Below are positions 52,031 through 63,200 of a stretch of DNA of 64,000 nt, one piece after another. Both the position numbers and the translations under genes were made by a program. Numbering within the stretch: position 1 is the stretch's first letter; every line of letters starts with the position of its first letter. The notes beneath the pieces were generated by a model. It saw only the letters and a program-made list of their open reading frames with translations, made no database searches and was not told the DNA's origin. This stretch comes from JABDMH01 sp965223215. GTDB lineage: Bacteria > Bacteroidota > Bacteroidia > Chitinophagales > Saprospiraceae. The stretch is taken from NCBI GenBank assembly GCA_965223215.1, contig CBDCVZ010000010.1:7564001-7628000 (forward strand). Reading direction: 5' to 3'.

Positions 52031-54295
52031 TTATTTCACTTCAAAGGAGGCTTTCAAATCACCTACCATCAATTCGAACTGACCAGGTTCGACGATCCAT
52101 TTGTTTTGGTGGCCGACAAAGGCGAGATCTCGAATTGGAATACTAAAAGACACCCTCTGTGATGTCCCTGGTTGCAAATGAATCTTTTCGAAGGCACGCA
52201 GCCTTTTGACGGGTGGTGTAATGGAGGCTACCAGGTCACTAACGAATACATGGATAACTTCCATCCCTGGTCGTGAGCCGATGTTCGTGACATCGACTGA
52301 AAAATCTAAACTTCCGTACGAACTCAACTCAGCGTCTTCAATTTCCAGATTTTCATATTCAAATTCGGTGTAGCTCAATCCATGACCAAAATGAAATTGG
52401 GGATTAAAGGACAACCCTGAATTCATGACATCGCGATCTTCCGTGTACTTGTGATCGTAGGGCACTAGAGAGTTGGCGTACTGAGGATAAGTGATGGCCA
52501 ATTTTCCGCTCGGATTGGCATCTCCATAAAGGATCTTTGCCAAGGCCTGCCCACCCTGTGGTCCTGGATAAAATGCAGCGATCACTCCTTGGCTTTGCGA
52601 TACCATGGTGCGGATGATCCTCGGTCGACCCCCAGCCATGATCAAAATGATCGGCTTATTGCTTTTGCTTAGTTCTTCGGCAAGACGATACTGTGCCCTG
52701 GGTAAATTCAGATCGTTTAAGTTACCTGCATCTTCAGTGTAAGACAGCTCCCCTACACACAGTATAATGTAGTCAACGGAATCAGCTGCAGACTTTGCTT
52801 GATCTACGGAAGATAACATGTCAAAATCCGCTCCTGCAACATAGGTGACGTTGTCGTTGCCGATGATTTGCTGGATGCCACCCAAGATGGTTGGGAACTC
52901 GTCAAGTTCAGTCTCCACAGTTTCCCCCTGCCAGTTGGCGGTCCAACCACCATTTAAGCTGCGCTGGGTGTTTGCGGTCGGTCCAGTTACCAAGACTTTC
53001 TTGTTCTTGCTCAGCGGTAAAATGCCATCTTCATTTTTGAGTAACACAATCGATTCTGTGGCTGACTGCAGGGATATTCCCTGATGAGCAGCTGATCCAA
53101 AGTCCGGGTAATCTGCAAATTTGTGGTGCGTTTTTTCAAACAAGCCAAGTTTTTCCTTCACCGTAAGGATCCGTCCCACCGAAAGGTCGAGACGTGATTC
53201 TGCTACGGTACCTTCTTTGACCAGCTCGATGAGGAGGTCTGCAAAATCAAAAGTGACGGGCGTCATGCTCATGTCAATACCAGCTTCTACAGCCAGTCGA
53301 ACCGCTTCTTTTAGTGAGCCAGCCACCTTATGGCGCTCATAGAGATAGCGAATGTCGGCCCAATCTGTGACCACCAACCCCTTAAAGCCCATTTCATCAC
53401 GGAGGATATCCGTAAGTAGATGTTTGTCGATATGCGTTGGTATACCATTAATTTCTCCTGAGTTTACCATTAAGGTGATTGCACCTGCATCGATGGCTGC
53501 CTGATACTGAGGGAGGTAGTACTCTCTCAGCATCCGCTCCGGTATCCATGCCGGTGTGCGATCTTTACCGCTAAGCGGCATGCCGTAGCCTGTAAAATGC
53601 TTGAGACAGCCCGCAATTCTTTCCTTTGACGACAAATCCTCCCCTTGCATTCCCTCCAGAAAGGTCTTACCCATGATGGTATTTACCAAGACATCTTCTC
53701 CATAAGATTCCCAAAGGCGGGGCCACTCAGGGTTGCGCCCAATGTCCATGGCGGGAGAGAAACTCCAGGGTACACCTACTGCCCTTGATTCGTAGGCAGT
53801 AATCGCACCTATGCGCTTATTTAATGCTACGTTCCAAGAGCATGCTTGTGCGAGCGGCTGAGGAAATAGGGTGCCGCCCTTAACATAACTTACCCCGTGG
53901 ATGTGATCCAACCCGTACAACACCGGAATTTGAAGGCGAGTTTCCCGCGATTTTCGCTGGATCGTGGAAATGATAGATTGCCAGGTAGATGCATCGGGAT
54001 AATGGCTGCTGGGCACATTGAGCATGGATCCAACAAGGTATTTCACAACCACCTTTTCTAGCTTTTCTTCATTGATCTCAAACGGCACCTTAATGGCATA
54101 GGGATTTCCCTCGCAGATCATATCGACGGTGAGTTGAGTCATTTGGCCTACTTTTTCTTCCACGGTCATCTGATCAAGAATGGATTGAACTCGACTAGAC
54201 CAGGGCTGTGCACTTAAACTCATGGTAGTTATTGCTAGTAAGAATACGGCTATTCGATATGGATTAGATTTCATCATCATAGTGTAAAAAAACAA
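52031..54295 (-). CDS. Glycoside hydrolase family 3 beta-glucosidase-like enzyme
   Basis: A 754-residue exported enzyme with signal peptide (IAVFLLAITTMSLSAQP). The GH3 N-terminal barrel has the substrate motif GCLKHFTGYGMP and the nucleophile Asp in FKGLVVTDWADI; the alpha/beta sandwich domain (VLVTGPTANTQRSLNGGWTA) and a C-terminal fibronectin-III-like domain (GSRPGMEVIHVFVSDLV) follow in the usual order. It hydrolyses beta-linked glucosides or related sugars in the periplasm. It resembles BglX-type enzymes in length. No SusC/SusD pair or other polysaccharide-locus marker is adjacent, so the natural glycan is unknown. Confidence 0.92.
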   Translation of the reverse strand: MFFYTMMMKSNPYRIAVFLLAITTMSLSAQPWSSRVQSILDQMTVEEKVGQMTQLTVDMICEGNPYAIKVPFEINEEKLEKVVVKYLVGSMLNVPSSHYPDASTWQSIISTIQRKSRETRLQIPVLYGLDHIHGVSYVKGGTLFPQPLAQACSWNVALNKRIGAITAYESRAVGVPWSFSPAMDIGRNPEWPRLWESYGEDVLVNTIMGKTFLEGMQGEDLSSKERIAGCLKHFTGYGMPLSGKDRTPAWIPERMLREYYLPQYQAAIDAGAITLMVNSGEINGIPTHIDKHLLTDILRDEMGFKGLVVTDWADIRYLYERHKVAGSLKEAVRLAVEAGIDMSMTPVTFDFADLLIELVKEGTVAESRLDLSVGRILTVKEKLGLFEKTHHKFADYPDFGSAAHQGISLQSATESIVLLKNEDGILPLSKNKKVLVTGPTANTQRSLNGGWTANWQGETVETELDEFPTILGGIQQIIGNDNVTYVAGADFDMLSSVDQAKSAADSVDYIILCVGELSYTEDAGNLNDLNLPRAQYRLAEELSKSNKPIILIMAGGRPRIIRTMVSQSQGVIAAFYPGPQGGQALAKILYGDANPSGKLAITYPQYANSLVPYDHKYTEDRDVMNSGLSFNPQFHFGHGLSYTEFEYENLEIEDAELSSYGSLDFSVDVTNIGSRPGMEVIHVFVSDLVASITPPVKRLRAFEKIHLQPGTSQRVSFSIPIRDLAFVGHQNKWIVEPGQFELMVGDLKASFEVK

Positions 54296-54498
54296 TATTC
54301 AATGCAAAGATAGTAGCTCATCATCAATGTTGAGAACTCCTGATTATGAGCTACTCGATGTGCTGCTAACTGCGGTGGTCCCTTTCGCTGACCTAAAGAT
54401 CTAGAAGTCAATTCCCGGACGACAAAAAACGGAATTCAGAAGCTATTTTTTGAGCGAAACCTACCAAAAATGTTTCCAGCAAGCTTTTGTTGGTTTAC

Positions 54499-56067
54499 TC
54501 AATCGGTATTAAATCTTTCCATCCAGGTTTTTCTTTCCTCACTATAAAAGTAAGCTTTAGACCGAATGGGAGGCACATGATGCTCCTGCAGATCGATGAG
54601 GGAAGATTCGGGTAGTTCAATTGGAGTTGGTGGGATGTATTGCGAAAGCTTAGTTTTTACCTGGGCAAGTCTGGGATCTGATGCTCGATTAAACCACTCT
54701 TCGGGATCTTCAGTGAGGTCATAAAGTTCTTCAGAGTCGTCGATATACTTGATGTAGTGATATTGTTCGAATCGAACCGAAAAACTGCCGTAATCGTACG
54801 TCGAAATAATGGGACGGCTAATATATTGTGCAGGATGTTGTAAGATAGGCTTGAGCGAAACTCCATCTAAATCAGATCTAGGAGACAGCTGACAAAGATC
54901 CACCAGCGTGGGATAGATGTCCATTAAGGAGGAGAGATTTTCAGTGGTAGCACCTCGAACGGAACCCTCAGGAAGGCGCTCAATACCCGGGGGCACTTTC
55001 ATCATAAGTACCGTGCGTATCACATTTTCCCAAAGGGCAAATTTGCGCCAGTGCATTTTTTCACCGAGTTGCCAACCGTGATCTGACCAGATGACCACAA
55101 TGGTGTTGTCTGCATACGGGCTTGTCTCCAGGTTGTGCAGGAGTCTTCCTACCATTTCATCTGCGTAGGCAACGGATGCGAGGTAGGCTTGCACAGCCTC
55201 TTTCCAATTTCCCGATTTCACAACATGTTTGTGATAATTTCCTCCCCGCACGATTAGTTCCTTCGCTACTACTCCCAAGTCTGACGTGTCGTCAGTCATG
55301 GTTTTCGGAAGTGTTACTTTGTCTAAGGGAAATCGATCAAAATATTTTTGGGGTACATACCAAGGTAAATGTGGTCGATAAATACCGCAAGCAAGTAAAA
55401 ATGGTTTATCGTGCGTGTGTCTCAACTGCTCGGAAATATAACTAACACTCTCATAGTCACTTGACTCTTCATCGGAAATTGGCAGGCCTGCCCAGTCAAA
55501 CATGCCATACATATATTGAAACCGAGGCATATTCGCGGGTCGACTTTCAGGATAGTTGTCTTTAGGCATCGGCTCGGTAAGGCTAGGGTAATAATCATCC
55601 CAGCCCAAAGTATCCACTTGCTGGTAGTGAAAGATTTTGCCAGCACCTGCTGTATAATATCCATCGTGTCGAAAGTGTTGTCCTATGGTTTTGACCTCCT
55701 GAAGTCTTGGCACTTTGCGCCAATCTTGGTAATTAGAATACATACCGGAGGTAAAAGTGTGCAAGCCGGTGAGCACAGCAGACCGAGATGGATTGCAACC
55801 TGGACTAGGACAATAGTTTTTGGTGAAAGTCACTGCTTGCTCGGCAAAACTGTTAAGGTGCGGTGTCAAAGACTGATGATGACCAGCTAAAGGCTCGACC
55901 CAATCATTAAGGTCATCAATGGCAATAAATAAGACGTTGGGATGTTGAATGAGATCATCTTCTTGGGCTGTGTGGCAGGAAAACACCAACAGCGCCAGGA
56001 GGTAGAAATAGCAAGTTTTTTTCACGCGGTGTAATAATTCGTGGGTGCTCACTCGGTGCCACGCCAA
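54499..56067 (-). CDS. Iduronate-2-sulfatase-like sulfatase lipoprotein
   Basis: A 522-residue type I sulfatase. The formylglycine site is Cys91 in PGCNPSRSAVLTGLHTF (C-x-P-S-R). Metal-site motifs HPNVLFIAIDDLNDW and NTIVVIWSDHGWQLGEKMHW are present; the DDLNDW form is typical of iduronate-2-sulfatase-like members. The signal ends LLVFSC, so it is probably a lipoprotein. A GTG at 56025 (then KKTCYFYLLALLVFSC) would give a tidier signal peptide and may be the real start; ATG 56067 is kept here. It removes sulfate from a sulfated sugar or similar ester. The sulfatase-maturing enzyme is not in the window. Confidence 0.9.
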   Translation of the reverse strand: MAWHRVSTHELLHRVKKTCYFYLLALLVFSCHTAQEDDLIQHPNVLFIAIDDLNDWVEPLAGHHQSLTPHLNSFAEQAVTFTKNYCPSPGCNPSRSAVLTGLHTFTSGMYSNYQDWRKVPRLQEVKTIGQHFRHDGYYTAGAGKIFHYQQVDTLGWDDYYPSLTEPMPKDNYPESRPANMPRFQYMYGMFDWAGLPISDEESSDYESVSYISEQLRHTHDKPFLLACGIYRPHLPWYVPQKYFDRFPLDKVTLPKTMTDDTSDLGVVAKELIVRGGNYHKHVVKSGNWKEAVQAYLASVAYADEMVGRLLHNLETSPYADNTIVVIWSDHGWQLGEKMHWRKFALWENVIRTVLMMKVPPGIERLPEGSVRGATTENLSSLMDIYPTLVDLCQLSPRSDLDGVSLKPILQHPAQYISRPIISTYDYGSFSVRFEQYHYIKYIDDSEELYDLTEDPEEWFNRASDPRLAQVKTKLSQYIPPTPIELPESSLIDLQEHHVPPIRSKAYFYSEERKTWMERFNTD

Positions 56068-56096
56068 CGTCAGCTAATCACCAGTCGAAGTGACAA

Positions 56097-57299
56097 CTAT
56101 CCTGGGTTTAGCGTAACTTTTGTTCCCACCAGCGATAGATTCTCTTCTACAAAGGTCTGGTCCCAAAGGTTAGAAATCACTGCTGAGATATCTGGATTTT
56201 GCAATGCCCATAAATAGGCCTTCATCGGCGCCTTGATATCACCGGGGACAATTCGATTCACTTTATCTATCCGCCATTGTGGAATGGGCTGAAGTGCTTT
56301 GTGCTGAGTAGCCACGGCCATCGCCACTTTCATAGCGATAATGCCCATCCCTTTTTTACGATGTGCGTAGCGAATGGTCTCCTCTAGATAACCACCGTTA
56401 ATGATATTGTAGGCGCACATGCAAACGTCATACTGATCCGTATTTGCGGCTGCCTTGAGTACGCCAGCCGGATCGTTGTGGGTTGACAAACCCAAAAACC
56501 GAACCTTGCCCTGACGTTTTAATTTTTCGAATGTTTTAAAGGTAGCCTCCAATTGCACTTCTTCTGGACAGTTGGCACCATGTGGGCACATCAAGATGTC
56601 AAAATATTCTGTGCCCGTTCTTTTAAGACTCTCTTCGACAGAATTTATGATTTTGTCTTGAAGTGCTTGGCTAGCATCTACTCGATGTCCATAGTCAGCC
56701 ACCATGGCATTTGCTAGATAACTGGGATCCATCGATTTTTCCTGCCCTGGCCAATAAGTATAGAAATAACCGGGTTTATCAACACCGCGGTCAGCCCGTA
56801 TTTCTGCTGCTTTCTTTTGAATGGCCTTTTGCTTATCCGACGGAAGGCCCTTGTAGATGTCTTGATAAAATTTGCTGCGAACACTGGCGTACCCACTCAC
56901 TTTTGTGGTCATGAAAACTTTGGCTCGTTTTTCGGGGGTGTTGATGATTTTCCCAATGGCTCGCTCCGTATCCCCGCGATTATAGGCAGGGGCCATGTCC
57001 AGGTAATTGAGTCCTTTTTCAATGGCCATCTCAGTTGGTCGTGTATTGTCCAATTTAACCGGATCACCTCCGTTAACCACTTCTGAAATCATCATCCCGG
57101 TGCGGCCCAGCATACGATACGACATGCCTTCCTGTTTGTTGCGCCATTCGGGTATTACGTTTTCAAAATCATAATCCTGATCCTTTTCCTCGACAGAAGT
57201 GGATTTTGCCGATATACTTGCCAACGAGGCCGCGGAAGTCACTGAAATAAAATCACGACGTGAAAAGGCTTGCTTTTTTTTCTTCGATTCTTTTTTCAT
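56097..57299 (-). CDS. Tat-exported aldo/keto reductase
   Basis: A 400-residue protein from ATG 57299 (MKKESKKKKQAFSRRDFISV), which begins directly with a Lys-rich n-region and the Tat motif SRRDFIS; an in-frame ATG 21 codons upstream is less likely. The AKR barrel has Asp/Tyr in LNYLDMAPAYNRGDTERAIG, Lys in VFMTTKVSG and His in DILMCPHGANC, the usual catalytic set. It resembles the Gfo/AKR-type oxidoreductases with Tat signals common in Bacteroidota. Export with a bound nicotinamide cofactor is implied. Substrate unknown; it follows no operon pattern, 30 bp from the sulfatase gene. Confidence 0.88.
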   Translation of the reverse strand: MKKESKKKKQAFSRRDFISVTSAASLASISAKSTSVEEKDQDYDFENVIPEWRNKQEGMSYRMLGRTGMMISEVVNGGDPVKLDNTRPTEMAIEKGLNYLDMAPAYNRGDTERAIGKIINTPEKRAKVFMTTKVSGYASVRSKFYQDIYKGLPSDKQKAIQKKAAEIRADRGVDKPGYFYTYWPGQEKSMDPSYLANAMVADYGHRVDASQALQDKIINSVEESLKRTGTEYFDILMCPHGANCPEEVQLEATFKTFEKLKRQGKVRFLGLSTHNDPAGVLKAAANTDQYDVCMCAYNIINGGYLEETIRYAHRKKGMGIIAMKVAMAVATQHKALQPIPQWRIDKVNRIVPGDIKAPMKAYLWALQNPDISAVISNLWDQTFVEENLSLVGTKVTLNPG

Positions 57300-57543
57300 A
57301 TTAAGTGGATTAACCTGGATAATTGACCCAATTAATTTACGATTATTTAATGGTACGGCCATTGTTATGAGTGCATTTGCAAATCAATGTCCTTGTACTA
57401 AGCAGGAATAAAGTGACGTTGGTGTTTGCATTGCGACTGATTTTCAATTAGAGCAGGTTGGGGTTGGGCGCCGACAACCGATTAGAGAAACCCAGATCAA
57501 AGTAAGCTCAGAATAATTTCTAAATTTGGCTGGAAACATCTAG

Positions 57544-58359
57544 ATGCAAAGTAGATTAACAGCAACCATTTTCATTTTCGGACTCCTGGTCCATGCTTTG
57601 AGTTGTCGATCATCGTTTTCTGCAACTGATACCAGCGGCACCTCTGCAGCCAAGAAGAAGCAGCGACCGCTCGCCTTGGAACACGGCAAATTTTTTGAAT
57701 CCGATGGTAGGCAGCTCTTATTTGGTGGTGAAGCAGATCGCCAGCATTTCGATATTACCAATCTGGAGCTTGCGTACGATCAATTTCACTATGGGATCGG
57801 ACGTGAAAAATTTCCTGCTTTATTGGAGCCGGCCTTTTACTCAGTGACTGAGGCCGATTCAGTTTGGCCGGATTCTGCGCGATTCCTCGTCGCTTATTCG
57901 GGCTCAGAAGTGAAAGCCTATGCCGTCGATGACTTGACTCGGCACGAAGTGGTAAATGATGTTTTAGACGGCCAGCCGATCATGGCAGTGTACTGCATCT
58001 TAGCCGATCTCGGGGCCGTATATCGTCGGGATTATGGCGATAAAGAATTGACCTTTGCGCTAAGTGGATACACCTATTTTGACCCACAGATTTGGGATGG
58101 ACTTGACGGGTTCGTGTTGTGGGACCGTGAAACTGAAAGTCTTTGGTGGCCATTGATTGACAAAGCAGTTTCCGGTCCGTTAAAGGATGTAAAATTGAGG
58201 AAATTAGATCAGCCAAAATGGAAAGACACCCATTGGGTGGAAATAAAGAACGAATTTCCCACCGCCCGGGTACTTCGGTCCGGGCAGGATTATGAACGTC
58301 CAAAAGACTGGCGGAAACTCGATGATATATCTTCGATTATTGAGAATTTTAGAAGGTGA
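57544..58359 (+). CDS. DUF3179 domain lipoprotein
   Basis: A 271-residue predicted lipoprotein (MQSRLTATIFIFGLLVHALS then Cys21). The DUF3179 region is seen in FLVAYSGSEVKAYAVDDLTR, HEVVNDVLDGQPIMAVYC and VLWDRETESLWWPLIDKAVS. The Cys of the family 'tYCplc' motif is retained as VYCILADLG, though its second Cys is absent. The family has no established function. Only the 3' neighbour is close (127 bp), on the same strand. The first ATG gives a well-formed lipobox, which supports the start. Confidence 0.83.
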   Translation: MQSRLTATIFIFGLLVHALSCRSSFSATDTSGTSAAKKKQRPLALEHGKFFESDGRQLLFGGEADRQHFDITNLELAYDQFHYGIGREKFPALLEPAFYSVTEADSVWPDSARFLVAYSGSEVKAYAVDDLTRHEVVNDVLDGQPIMAVYCILADLGAVYRRDYGDKELTFALSGYTYFDPQIWDGLDGFVLWDRETESLWWPLIDKAVSGPLKDVKLRKLDQPKWKDTHWVEIKNEFPTARVLRSGQDYERPKDWRKLDDISSIIENFRR

Positions 58360-58486
58360 TTGACCAGCTCTAGGGGGGCATCCTGTCATCGAAAAATCAT
58401 CCTTGTGGCATAAGCCTGGCCATATAATCGTTTTGTAACTTTCAATTGGTGTTCTTATGTTACATTGCAGCTAGAGAGCTTAGCGT

Positions 58487-58927
58487 ATGAAATTTGAAGG
58501 TTTTGTTGATATCAATTGCCCTCGAGAGCGAGTAGTATCACTGTTTATGGACCCAGGTAATTTGTCTGAGTTTCAGGACGGGTTTGTTAAAAAGGTTCTC
58601 CTGAGTGGTACCGCAGGAGAACCTGGAGCCACTTCCGAAATGCATTATAAATATGGCAATCGAGAAATGTTGCTTATTGAAACCATTGTCGCCAATCACC
58701 TTCCAGATAGCTTTGAAGCCCACTATCATCACAAGCACATGGACAACACCATGAAGTGCACATTTTCTGAAGTGGGTGATGGGCTAACCAGATACCATTA
58801 TGCCTTTGAGTATACCCGAATCAATTGGTTGATGCCCAAGTTGATTTCGATCCTTTTCCCCAGCATGTATCGAAAACAAGGGGAGAAGTGGATGCGACAA
58901 TTTAAAGAATTTGCTGAGAGGCAATGA
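58487..58927 (+). CDS. SRPBCC (START-like) family protein
   Basis: A 146-residue cytoplasmic protein of the polyketide cyclase/START-like fold: MKFEGFVDINCPRERVVSLF at the start, the SRPBCC strand with FQDGFVKKVLLSGT, and the C-terminal helix MYRKQGEKWMRQFKEFAERQ. These proteins enclose a hydrophobic ligand; no function can be named. Its TGA is immediately followed by the ATG of the next gene, so the two are one operon. Confidence 0.85.
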   Translation: MKFEGFVDINCPRERVVSLFMDPGNLSEFQDGFVKKVLLSGTAGEPGATSEMHYKYGNREMLLIETIVANHLPDSFEAHYHHKHMDNTMKCTFSEVGDGLTRYHYAFEYTRINWLMPKLISILFPSMYRKQGEKWMRQFKEFAERQ

Positions 58928-59257
58928 ATGACCATGTGGAAACAGAAACTTAAGATTTACAACGATCTGGTTGATCTATGCCCGCGCTTCGAACGAAAGG
59001 GCAAAACCATGCCCTATACCTCGGCCAATGGCTATATGTTTTCTCTTTTGAATAAGGCTGGAGAAATCGGTATCCGATTTTCGAAAGAGGTTCAGAAACA
59101 ATATTTAGATGATTTTGATACCACCCTATTTAAATCGTATGGGGCTACTATGCAGGGCTATGTGCTCATACCGGATGCCATGCTAGAGGATCTAAATGAG
59201 GTGGCGAAATATTTAAATGAGAGCTATGATTATGTGATGTCATTGCCACCTAAATGA
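58928..59257 (+). CDS. Conserved small hypothetical protein downstream of the SRPBCC gene
   Basis: A 109-residue cytoplasmic protein, beginning at the ATG right after the upstream stop (a second ATG at 58934 is possible). It holds GKTMPYTSANGYMFSLLNKA, GEIGIRFSKEVQKQYLDDF, TMQGYVLIPDAML and YLNESYDYVMSLPPK. The arrangement recalls the TfoX-N/YjbR-like fold (substrate-free beta sheet with M-x-G-Y-V motif), but I would not assign the family from this. Coupling with an SRPBCC protein suggests a shared role. Confidence 0.8.
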   Translation: MTMWKQKLKIYNDLVDLCPRFERKGKTMPYTSANGYMFSLLNKAGEIGIRFSKEVQKQYLDDFDTTLFKSYGATMQGYVLIPDAMLEDLNEVAKYLNESYDYVMSLPPK

Positions 59258-59264
59258 GAGATGT

Positions 59265-60131
59265 TTACCGACGTCTTTTTTTCTTCGGTACTTGCACTAG
59301 ATATTTGAGGAGAAGACCGAAATTCCAATCAATCTGAACCGCATCATAAGAACGGATGGCTATTTGCTGGCGCTGAAGCAGCACCGGATTTTCTTCCTGC
59401 ACTTTAGCGGCGTCTGTGACAAGCCAATTTGGGATCACCTTAAATTCCACGGCCAATTTTTGAGAAAGCTTACAGTGCAGCATAGGAATTGGTGAGAAAT
59501 GCAAATTGAAAATTCGAGCTGTCACAGGTGAATCAAAACTGGTATAGGGAAGTCGGCGGTAGGCGTAAAAGGAAGGCTCTACGCCAATACCGATTCCGAA
59601 ACGGACATCCGCATTTGCTCTTCCAAAGTATTTTCCAAATTCATATCGAATGGCCACTGTAAAACTCCGTTCATCAAATCCCCGCGCCGACCTACTGACG
59701 ACATCACCCAACGAATCATAAAACGTCAACGTAATAAATGCATCTGATTGATGGGTGGACAGCTTTGTGAGTCCTGCGGTATGCTGTGTTCCATTTGGTT
59801 TTACAATTTGAACACCGGCTCCGACAGTGAGTTGATGTGACGGAAAAATGGATTGATGAGATCTTTCAATCAAAATGGTCTCTCCATCTTCGATCGTGAA
59901 TGTACCTGAATTGGCCGTAAGGAAATTCAGATTGATATCATCCAAAGATCTTGAACTCAGCTCATTGAAAAAGGTATAAGGGGCAATCTGAGGGTAATAG
60001 TTGCAGGAGCTAATGGCGTAAATAGCATTATACTGGGATGTTCGATTTTGCTGGGCCAGTAGGTTGGGTAGATAGTAAGAAAATAACATCACTATGGTTA
60101 AGAATCGGAAGTGCTTTATTTTTCTTCTCAT
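59265..60131 (-). CDS. Outer-membrane beta-barrel-like protein
   Basis: A 288-residue exported protein with signal peptide (FLTIVMLFSYYLPNLLAQ). The mature part alternates hydrophobic and polar residues in many short strands (ILIERSHQSIFPSHQLTVGA, FTVAIRYEFGKYFGRANADV, VRFGIGIGVEPSFYAYRR, KLAVEFKVIPNWLVTDAAKV), typical of a small outer-membrane barrel. It ends in a basic tail, KKKRRR, which is not the usual barrel terminus. It lies 73 bp downstream of the giant repeat protein on the same strand and may be its partner. Function unknown. Confidence 0.7.
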   Translation of the reverse strand: MRRKIKHFRFLTIVMLFSYYLPNLLAQQNRTSQYNAIYAISSCNYYPQIAPYTFFNELSSRSLDDINLNFLTANSGTFTIEDGETILIERSHQSIFPSHQLTVGAGVQIVKPNGTQHTAGLTKLSTHQSDAFITLTFYDSLGDVVSRSARGFDERSFTVAIRYEFGKYFGRANADVRFGIGIGVEPSFYAYRRLPYTSFDSPVTARIFNLHFSPIPMLHCKLSQKLAVEFKVIPNWLVTDAAKVQEENPVLLQRQQIAIRSYDAVQIDWNFGLLLKYLVQVPKKKRRR

Positions 60132-60204
60132 TTTTCGATGAATAATTTTAGGGACCGATCGGAACTAAGGGTTGCCAAAAGAATAGCCAGAAGCTGGATA
60201 CCAA

Positions 60205-63200
60205 TTATTGGCAATCGTCAATCTTAATTTCAAACTCGGCATTGGGTGCTACTTCAAAATTAGAACCCATTAAGATGGAATCAGGTGCTTGCCATATAAA
60301 ATTAGCTTCACCTGTAATCAAGGTTGCAAAGGAGTTTATGGAACTACCTGCTTGAATTATTCCATTGAGATGATCACCGTTGGGCAGACTGGTATAACTG
60401 AGCGTCTGGGTTTCAAGGCAGGGAGAGATATATGAACCGGGAATGTCACTAAGGATAAGACTGAGTTCAGCAGCGTAATTTTGAGGTTCAATGGAAATAT
60501 AATACCAGGTTTTAGCCTCCGTCTCAAACTCATAACTATTTGATGAATAATTGTAGGGTAAGTCGGTATGACATTCTCCTCCACATGCATTCTTGATCAG
60601 GCTGACATAGGCACTACCATTATTTAGTATCTGCAGTGTGCTCTTGGTCCGATGTTCGCTGTAAAACTTGTACCAAATCCCGTTATAATATCCATAATTA
60701 GAGCAGGTAATGTTGGGAAGATAGAGCGCAGGATCGAAGGAAACTTCTTCATCGTAGTGTAAGAGTTGTGCGTTGGTACAACCTTCTCCGGGGGGAGGAG
60801 CGAGGCATTCCACTAAAATTTCATAGTCGTAGGAATTGTAGCCGTCCATCTTTAAAAAATACACAGTACCCTGCTCCGCGTGAAAAAGTATGCTGTCGCC
60901 ATTGGAAACCCAGTCATACAAAATGCATTGACCTGTTTTGCAATCACCTTTCATGACGCTGAGAATAAACTCATTGCCGCGGAGCAATTTAAATTTGATG
61001 ATTTCTCCAGTGCCATTTAAATAATACCACCGACCTCCATCATCATTGTAAAGATCGCACGCATCTGGTTCATCATATTGATCCTCTATCGTCGTAAAAA
61101 TTGTATCGTTACAAATCAGGGGTTCAGCACGATCGCAGATTAGGTTTTCTGAGATTTCCAGGCATTGAACTTGCACCCTTGTAAAATCATTGCTCGGAAA
61201 ATATTCAGATATATTAATTAGGTAAGTTGAATCAAGTTTGCCAAAGTAGTAAGCTGGTGAGTACCGTGTCACCTGTCTGGCCATCAAGCAAATCAGTGAA
61301 TCATTAATACGATGAAAAATGGACAACTGGTAATCTGCATAATTGGGTAAGGTCGAGAATGAGAGTAGCTGATCACTTCCAGTGAGCGTGTACCAAAGTC
61401 CCCGAGTGTTGCTGTGATTAAAACATGCTGTGGAATCATGGGTTGCACCCTCAAAAGAAATCACCTGATCGAAACCACAACTGATTTGCTCCGCACCTTC
61501 CCGTTGGTCGTTGGGAAGGGGTGCAAAGGATTGAAAACTGAAATTGAAGTTGCCGGTAGTGTAGTTGGCTAGTAAGATGTAGTATGTTTTGCCTGCTTCT
61601 GACTTAAAATTGAAGCTCGAGCTATTAGAAGTCAAACAGGATAGGTTTTGGCAATCACCTTCCAGAAGGATTAATTGGCCATTACTTAGGTGTCCCTGCT
61701 TGACCAATCCATCTCCGACGAAAGTGTACCAGAGTTTTCCATTATAAGTATTGCACGGTCCGAATTGGTAATCCTTTGGTTCAGAAAATGCAAAAGAACT
61801 ACTGAAAGATGTATCATTTGGAAGTTGAAAAGCTTGCTGGCAGGAGGTATTGATTGAAGTATCATGACAATCGAAGTACAAGTTATATTCTGTGTTTGTA
61901 TGGTATTGATCCTTGACATGAATCCAGTATGGCACATCTTGCTCCGCTCGGAAAAAGTAGCTGTCGTCCTTTTGCAAAGAAGGTGAAGCCAGGCAGGTGG
62001 CTATGGCAGCATCGCAATCACCGTCCATGATGTCGAGACCTACGTCATAGATTGGTCCGGTCAATTTAAATTCCAAGTACTTTTCCGCACCTTGATATCT
62101 ATACCAAAATCCTTCTTTGGATGGGCCACAAACATCATCTATTGTCTGTTTCGAAGCGAGGCTAAAATTGTTAGAATAACTTTGTCCACAAGTGAGGTCT
62201 ACTGCCTCTTCACAATGATCATTAAAAATAAGTGTGTCAAAATTTATATTAAAATCAAGGTAGGTCACATTTTGAAAATGGACAAAATACTCATGTCCGC
62301 TCTGAGCATAAAAGCGGTAATTATCAAAACTACCGTTAACATGACCTGTAATACATTCAAGTTGGTCACAAGTTCCGCGCATGATATGCACATCATGGGA
62401 GGATCCGAAATTATTGATTTGTACAATGGAATCATTCCCATTGATTTTATACCAAACTCCGGGAAGATCCGAACATTGATTTTGATCTGGTGTGGCGTAG
62501 GTCAAATCTTGTAAATAGGCAAAGTCTGGTTGCAGCTCGATAGCAGCATGACAGGAATCGTTAGCGGGGAGATCGTGAAGCCGCATTCTGAATTGAATAT
62601 AACCTGGAGTATATGTCGAATAACGTGGCTGAATAAATACTCTGTAGGTAAGACCCTCTTGAGATAGAAATTGGATGGGCTGATATGTATCCATGTCATA
62701 ACTAGCAATGCAATCTAGCGATCCACAACTACCTGAAAGAATTTGCATTCGAAAAATGTCATGGTAAGAATCGGTTCTAAACACGTGAAATTTACCTGTA
62801 CCTTCAAACGAATACCAAAGACCTGGTGCTAGCTTATTGGTGCAAGTCGAAATCCCAGTGATGCTACTTGATGATATGTCGGCCAAAACCGGTTGATTGG
62901 GGATAATAGGAGAGGCACCACTACACTGGTCATTTAGTAGGGGATCAGAACAAGAAACTTCAAAAGACAACAGTGATCCTTGATTTATCGTGTACACCTG
63001 AAAAAAGTAATCAACATTTGCAAGCAGCAGAATCTTGGTTTCCTGGTAGACATAGTCGATACAGAATGATTCTGTCAGATCCTCGCATAGCCCTTCGAGC
63101 ACTTTGAAGTAAAATGGGTTGTTTAACTGTGTAAAGGTCAGGACCTGATCTTCGGTAGAACTAAACCTGTACCATAAGCTGGTTTCACCATATGGTTCCT